Assembly: GCF_029223485.1 (NCBI RefSeq) | Contig: NZ_JARHTP010000024.1 | Coordinates: 110,613 to 174,612, forward strand | From: Streptomyces coacervatus | GTDB lineage: Bacteria; Actinomycetota; Actinomycetes; Streptomycetales; Streptomycetaceae | Direction: 5' to 3' | Length of the DNA stretch: 64,000 bases | Shown: positions 61,171-64,000 of the stretch, piece after piece | Numbering within the stretch: the first letter of the stretch is position 1 | Layout: each line of letters starts with the position of its first letter | Made by a program: the position numbers and the translations under genes | Notes under the pieces: generated by a model | Database searches by the model: none | Told to the model about the DNA's origin: nothing | The model's input: only the letters and a program-made list of their open reading frames with translations

Positions 61171-62454
61171 ATGGCCATCACCGCATTCACCACCTCACCA
61201 CCGTCCTCCGACGGCTCCCTGTCCCCGACGGCTACCCGGGGAGCTGTCTCAAAGAAGGACGTCCTCACTTCGCTGCTGGGCCGCGGCCCTATCCCGCGCA
61301 GCATGCTGGCCAGCGTGCTGGCGCTGGTGCGTGAACAGCACCGCATCGGCGCCCGACGCGCCCCCGAGACCCGCACCCAGCGTGAGGGGTACGAAGAGAC
61401 CCGGGGCGCCGCCTCCGGCGAGCGAGTGCTCGCCAAGGGGGAGCGGGACCTGAGCAAGCTCACCGAAGCTGCCGACGGTCTCGCCGCGCGCCGGGCGAAC
61501 CTGCTAGCCGCTGCCGAGCGCCGGGACCACGACCACGTGGTCGGCCCCCAGGGCCAGCTGCTGACCGTGGGCGAAGCCACCGCCCGCCACCAGGAGTTGC
61601 AGGACTCCATCACCGCGGACGTCGACCGGGGCAGCCTGCTCCACCGCCGCGTGGACCCACGGCTGCGGCGCTGGGCCCTGCGCGTTGCACTCATCGACTA
61701 CCCGGTGCTGTTCTACTTTCTCGGCTCGGTCTTCAACGTCGACTTCTCGAACCTCATGAGTACGCCCTTCGAACTGGTGATGACCGGGGTGTTCGCCCTG
61801 TTCGGCACCGCCGGGGTGGCGCTCGCGCTACGCATGTTCGGAAAGTCGCTGCGCGCCCACAAGGACGAGCATGGTCATCTCCGGCTCCCCAAGGGCGGAC
61901 GCGTCATCCCCATCGTCCAACTGTGCCTCTTCGGGGCACTCCTGGCGGGCGCCGGCTGGATCATGGCCTACCGGATCGTCTCCGACTCCGCCGCCTCCGG
62001 CCTGCCGCCCACCCTGGCCTGGACCCTGGGCGCCTTCTTCGCCGTGATCACCGTCGCGGTCAACCTGGTCGTGCTCTCCGTGGAGTACCACGACGGGTCC
62101 ATCCTCAGCGAACAGGCAGACCACCTCACCGCCCAGCTACTCCCCGTCCGCACCCGGCAGCAGGCGGAGCGCGGCCAAGCCGATCAGCTGGCCCAGCAGA
62201 TCCGGCTCCTGCAGCGCGCGGGGGAACGCCTTTCCCGTCGGGTGACGACTGCTGCCGGTGACGGCCTGGGCGCCGCCCACCAGATACTGCTGCTCGCTCG
62301 GAGCTACCACGGGGGCTGTGGCCCCGAAACGATCAACACCTACCCGAACGGTAGCCATCACCGGCCATCTGGATACCTTCACCCGGCCCTGCCCGTCGAC
62401 ACCCACGCGCTGGAGTTCACAGCACAACAACTCCGCCACGACGAACAGGATTGA
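61171..62454 (+). CDS. four-TM protein downstream of the OmpA lipoprotein
   Basis: 427 residues from the ATG at 61171 (AAGGA at 11 nt). A coiled-coil N-terminus precedes four likely membrane segments between about residues 178 and 312: VALIDYPVLFYFLGSVFNVD, LVMTGVFALFGTAGVALAL, PIVQLCLFGALLAGAGWIMA and LAWTLGAFFAVITVAVNLVV. A cytoplasmic coiled coil follows. With the OmpA protein it may form an envelope complex. Similarity to MotA/ZorA-type channels is only architectural; I see no conserved channel motif. Confidence 0.7.
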   Translation: MAITAFTTSPPSSDGSLSPTATRGAVSKKDVLTSLLGRGPIPRSMLASVLALVREQHRIGARRAPETRTQREGYEETRGAASGERVLAKGERDLSKLTEAADGLAARRANLLAAAERRDHDHVVGPQGQLLTVGEATARHQELQDSITADVDRGSLLHRRVDPRLRRWALRVALIDYPVLFYFLGSVFNVDFSNLMSTPFELVMTGVFALFGTAGVALALRMFGKSLRAHKDEHGHLRLPKGGRVIPIVQLCLFGALLAGAGWIMAYRIVSDSAASGLPPTLAWTLGAFFAVITVAVNLVVLSVEYHDGSILSEQADHLTAQLLPVRTRQQAERGQADQLAQQIRLLQRAGERLSRRVTTAAGDGLGAAHQILLLARSYHGGCGPETINTYPNGSHHRPSGYLHPALPVDTHALEFTAQQLRHDEQD

Positions 62455-62467
62455 GGAGCGCCGCGGC

Positions 62468-62502
62468 CCTCGGGGAAGGCACATGCTGTGCCTTCCCCGA
62501 GG
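62468..62502. terminator. terminator after the four-TM gene
   Basis: A perfect 15-bp stem (CCTCGGGGAAGGCAC) with a 5-nt loop, 14 bp after the stop. It ends the operon. Confidence 0.85.
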
Positions 62503-62635
62503 CTCCCACCGAGCGCCGCTGATTCTCGCTCCAGAGCAGCACCCTGCCCGAGCGGTCCCTCAGCTTCCCGTCACACGGGCTCCCGACTAGGTGCATGGGG
62601 CAGAGGCCAACCTCTGGAAAGCGAGGCAACATCCC

Positions 62636-63067
62636 ATGAACGCCGATTCCTCAAGGCCCGAGCCGGGGTCGATAAGCCGCGACCTGATCAAGGAGACGCT
62701 CCGAACTCTTGAGGTGCGGTTCCTCATCGACGGCGATGGCGACGTCATCACCCTCTGGCCTGACAGCTGCATGTGCTTCCTCACCGCTGGCACCCGCAGC
62801 ACCATCTACGTGCACCAAGTCCACCTCGACAGAAGGTTCGCCCTCGACAACAGGCAATACCTTCTGGAACAGATCAACGACTGGAACCGCGACCACTACT
62901 GGCCCAAAGCCTTCGCAGTGACCGACGACATGGGCGAGGTACACGTGCACGCCGAGTCACAATTCGACTGCACCGCCGGCATCACCCCCGAGCTGTTCAC
63001 CCACACCACCGCATGCTGGATCGCCGCCGCCCTCCAGTTCGTGGCGTGGATCAACCTGCGAGCCTGA
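62636..63067 (+). CDS. YbjN-domain protein
   Basis: 143 residues from the ATG at 62636 with GAGG at 10 nt. TLEVRFLIDGDGDVITLW, then IYVHQVHLDRRFALDNRQYL, then INDWNRDHYWPKAFAVTDDM is the YbjN pattern, a fold shared with type III secretion chaperones. In actinobacteria such proteins are common and of unknown function. The 309 bp after it (63068-63376) contain nothing I recognise. Confidence 0.8.
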   Translation: MNADSSRPEPGSISRDLIKETLRTLEVRFLIDGDGDVITLWPDSCMCFLTAGTRSTIYVHQVHLDRRFALDNRQYLLEQINDWNRDHYWPKAFAVTDDMGEVHVHAESQFDCTAGITPELFTHTTACWIAAALQFVAWINLRA

Positions 63068-63376
63068 ACGGCGTCAAGCCGAACCGATGAGTTCCCCCCC
63101 GGGGCGCAAACACAACACGGTCATACAGGCGTGGGTCCGACCGCTCGCCGCCAGGGCCGCCTCGAAGGGGCTACCTGACGGGCCTCGTCACTTTTCTAAC
63201 CACCCTCGGAGTCTTCGCCCAACTGGTTCCCGATCCGGGAACCAGCACGGATGACCAGGCAGACCCGATGATGCCAACGGAGGAAGCTCACCCGGGAACC
63301 CTCACGCCCCAGCACCGGAGGTCCACGCAACGCGGTCCACGCTTCTGCAGATCAGTGATGCTCTTCGGTAGCTCAC

Positions 63377-63718
63377 TCAGGCAGCACGGAGCAGCAGCAA
63401 GTAGCCCGCTCCCGCCCGGTGGCCCTCTCGTATGACGTACGGTTCGTACATGTCGTAGAAGGCGGCACCCTCGGATTGCTCTCCCACCTCAAAGCCGTCT
63501 TTCGAGTAGATGGTGCGACCGTTCACGGAGCCTGCTCCGTACCCCCAGTCGTTCTCGACCCGGCCGTGCTGGTCGACGTATCCCTTCTTGTTCCCCCGGT
63601 CGTCGTACACGCGGCCCGCATCGTCGACGTAACCGACCTTCTTTCCGGCTGTGTCATATATCGACCCAAACCTGTATGAACCGCAATCTCCCCCATGGTT
63701 GTCATATAGCGTTCCCAT
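63377..63718 (-). CDS. small beta-repeat protein
   Basis: 113 residues from the ATG at 63718 with AAGGAAG at 6 nt. Short repeats with the pattern G-(x)-V-(Y/D)-D-x-x-G-x-x-x-G-Y-V-D appear four times (GSIYDTAGKKVGYVDDAGRV, YDDRGNKKGYVDQHGRV). They suggest a small beta-propeller-like or beta-flower fold. The C-terminal part is helical. Function unknown. Confidence 0.7.
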   Translation of the reverse strand: MGTLYDNHGGDCGSYRFGSIYDTAGKKVGYVDDAGRVYDDRGNKKGYVDQHGRVENDWGYGAGSVNGRTIYSKDGFEVGEQSEGAAFYDMYEPYVIREGHRAGAGYLLLLRAA

Positions 63719-63965
63719 GGCGCACTTCCTTCTGAAATACATCCCGTATTCCAGTCTGCGCACCCCGCGGCAGCCTCGCCCTGCGGCAGGGCACCAGTAC
63801 GCGCACTGCCTTCCGCCCCGGTTCCCCGCAACTGCGGCATCGGCGGGGACAGCGTCGCGAGTCACAGTGATCCGAGCGTGTCTGAAAGATCGTGTAAGTC
63901 CGTGATGTGAAAACCTGGCCCGGGGCTCGCCCTCGGGCCCTCGGGCCGGGCGGATCGGACGAGTC

Positions 63966-64000
63966 ATGGCAGACAAAGACGAAGCGGCCGCGTATGTGGC
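63966..64000 (+). CDS. start of a further gene, cut by the window edge
   Basis: An ATG at 63966 preceded by GGACGAG opens a frame MADKDEAAAYV that leaves the window. Only 11 codons are visible, so its reality rests on the start context. Confidence 0.3.
   Translation, partial: MADKDEAAAYV

Noticed and set aside
59952..62454. Zorya defence system
   Set aside because: No ZorC, ZorD or ZorE partner, the OmpA protein is a lipoprotein with an extra domain, and the membrane protein lacks recognisable ZorA sequence; kept only as an architectural comparison.
1..64000. tRNA or rRNA genes
   Set aside because: I saw no stretch with tRNA-like arms or conserved rRNA sequence; a dedicated search was not possible by eye.

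Overview
The window is about 64 kb of very GC-rich DNA with actinobacterial codon use. Its gene families are typical of Streptomyces accessory DNA: a BTAD-domain regulator, DUF932, DUF3846-like and DUF6292-like plasmid proteins, CHAT-TPR and pentapeptide-repeat proteins. The mix of plasmid-type genes, three insertion sequences, integrase remnants and many broken genes suggests a Streptomyces (linear) plasmid, an integrative element or a chromosome arm. I saw no replication initiator, rRNA or tRNA, so the replicon type is open.

1-12.3 kb: a complete type I-E interference module on the minus strand, cas3 then cse1-cse2-cas7-cas5-cas6e, with three CRISPR blocks beyond cas3. Where cas1-cas2 normally follow cas6e there is instead, 16 bp after the cas6e stop, a gene for a Mu/TnsB-type DDE transposase that runs off the left edge. 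At the other end the last array is followed by two pairs of inverted 23-bp repeats, and directly after them begins a BTAD gene that has lost its 5' part. This layout (transposase, Cascade, arrays, end-like repeats, broken host gene) is what a CRISPR-associated transposon would look like. It differs from known ones because a Cas3 with intact motifs is present. This is the main candidate for an undescribed system.

12.3-29.2 kb: a graveyard of broken genes and mobile elements. A helix-turn-helix/coiled-coil/HEAT gene is split by an IS256-family element with a clear 9-bp target duplication and also carries a 1-bp frameshift. An IS21-family element carries a phosphoribosyltransferase gene inside its inverted repeats and abuts a truncated DUF932 gene. 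A second helix-turn-helix/coiled-coil gene, with a divergent small membrane protein, lies between copies of a GC-rich repeat, next to the stump of an ATP-dependent DNA ligase.

29-48 kb: plasmid-like genes: a two-TM protein, a PIN protein, a sigma-like HTH protein, a DUF6292-like DNA-binding protein, a TopVI-A-like Toprim protein, a 1544-residue protein of unknown function, an NAD-dependent DNA ligase and a pentapeptide-repeat protein. Three of these loci share a promoter/leader sequence, which suggests co-regulation.

47.5-51.1 kb: fragments of two site-specific recombinases, a nucleotidyltransferase, and an IS3-family element that has lost part of its catalytic domain.

51.2-64 kb: a large CHAT-TPR protein, a coupled two-gene minus-strand operon of unknown function, and a plus-strand operon of a coiled-coil protein, an OmpA-type lipoprotein and a four-TM protein. 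A YbjN-like protein, a small beta-repeat protein and the start of one more gene follow.
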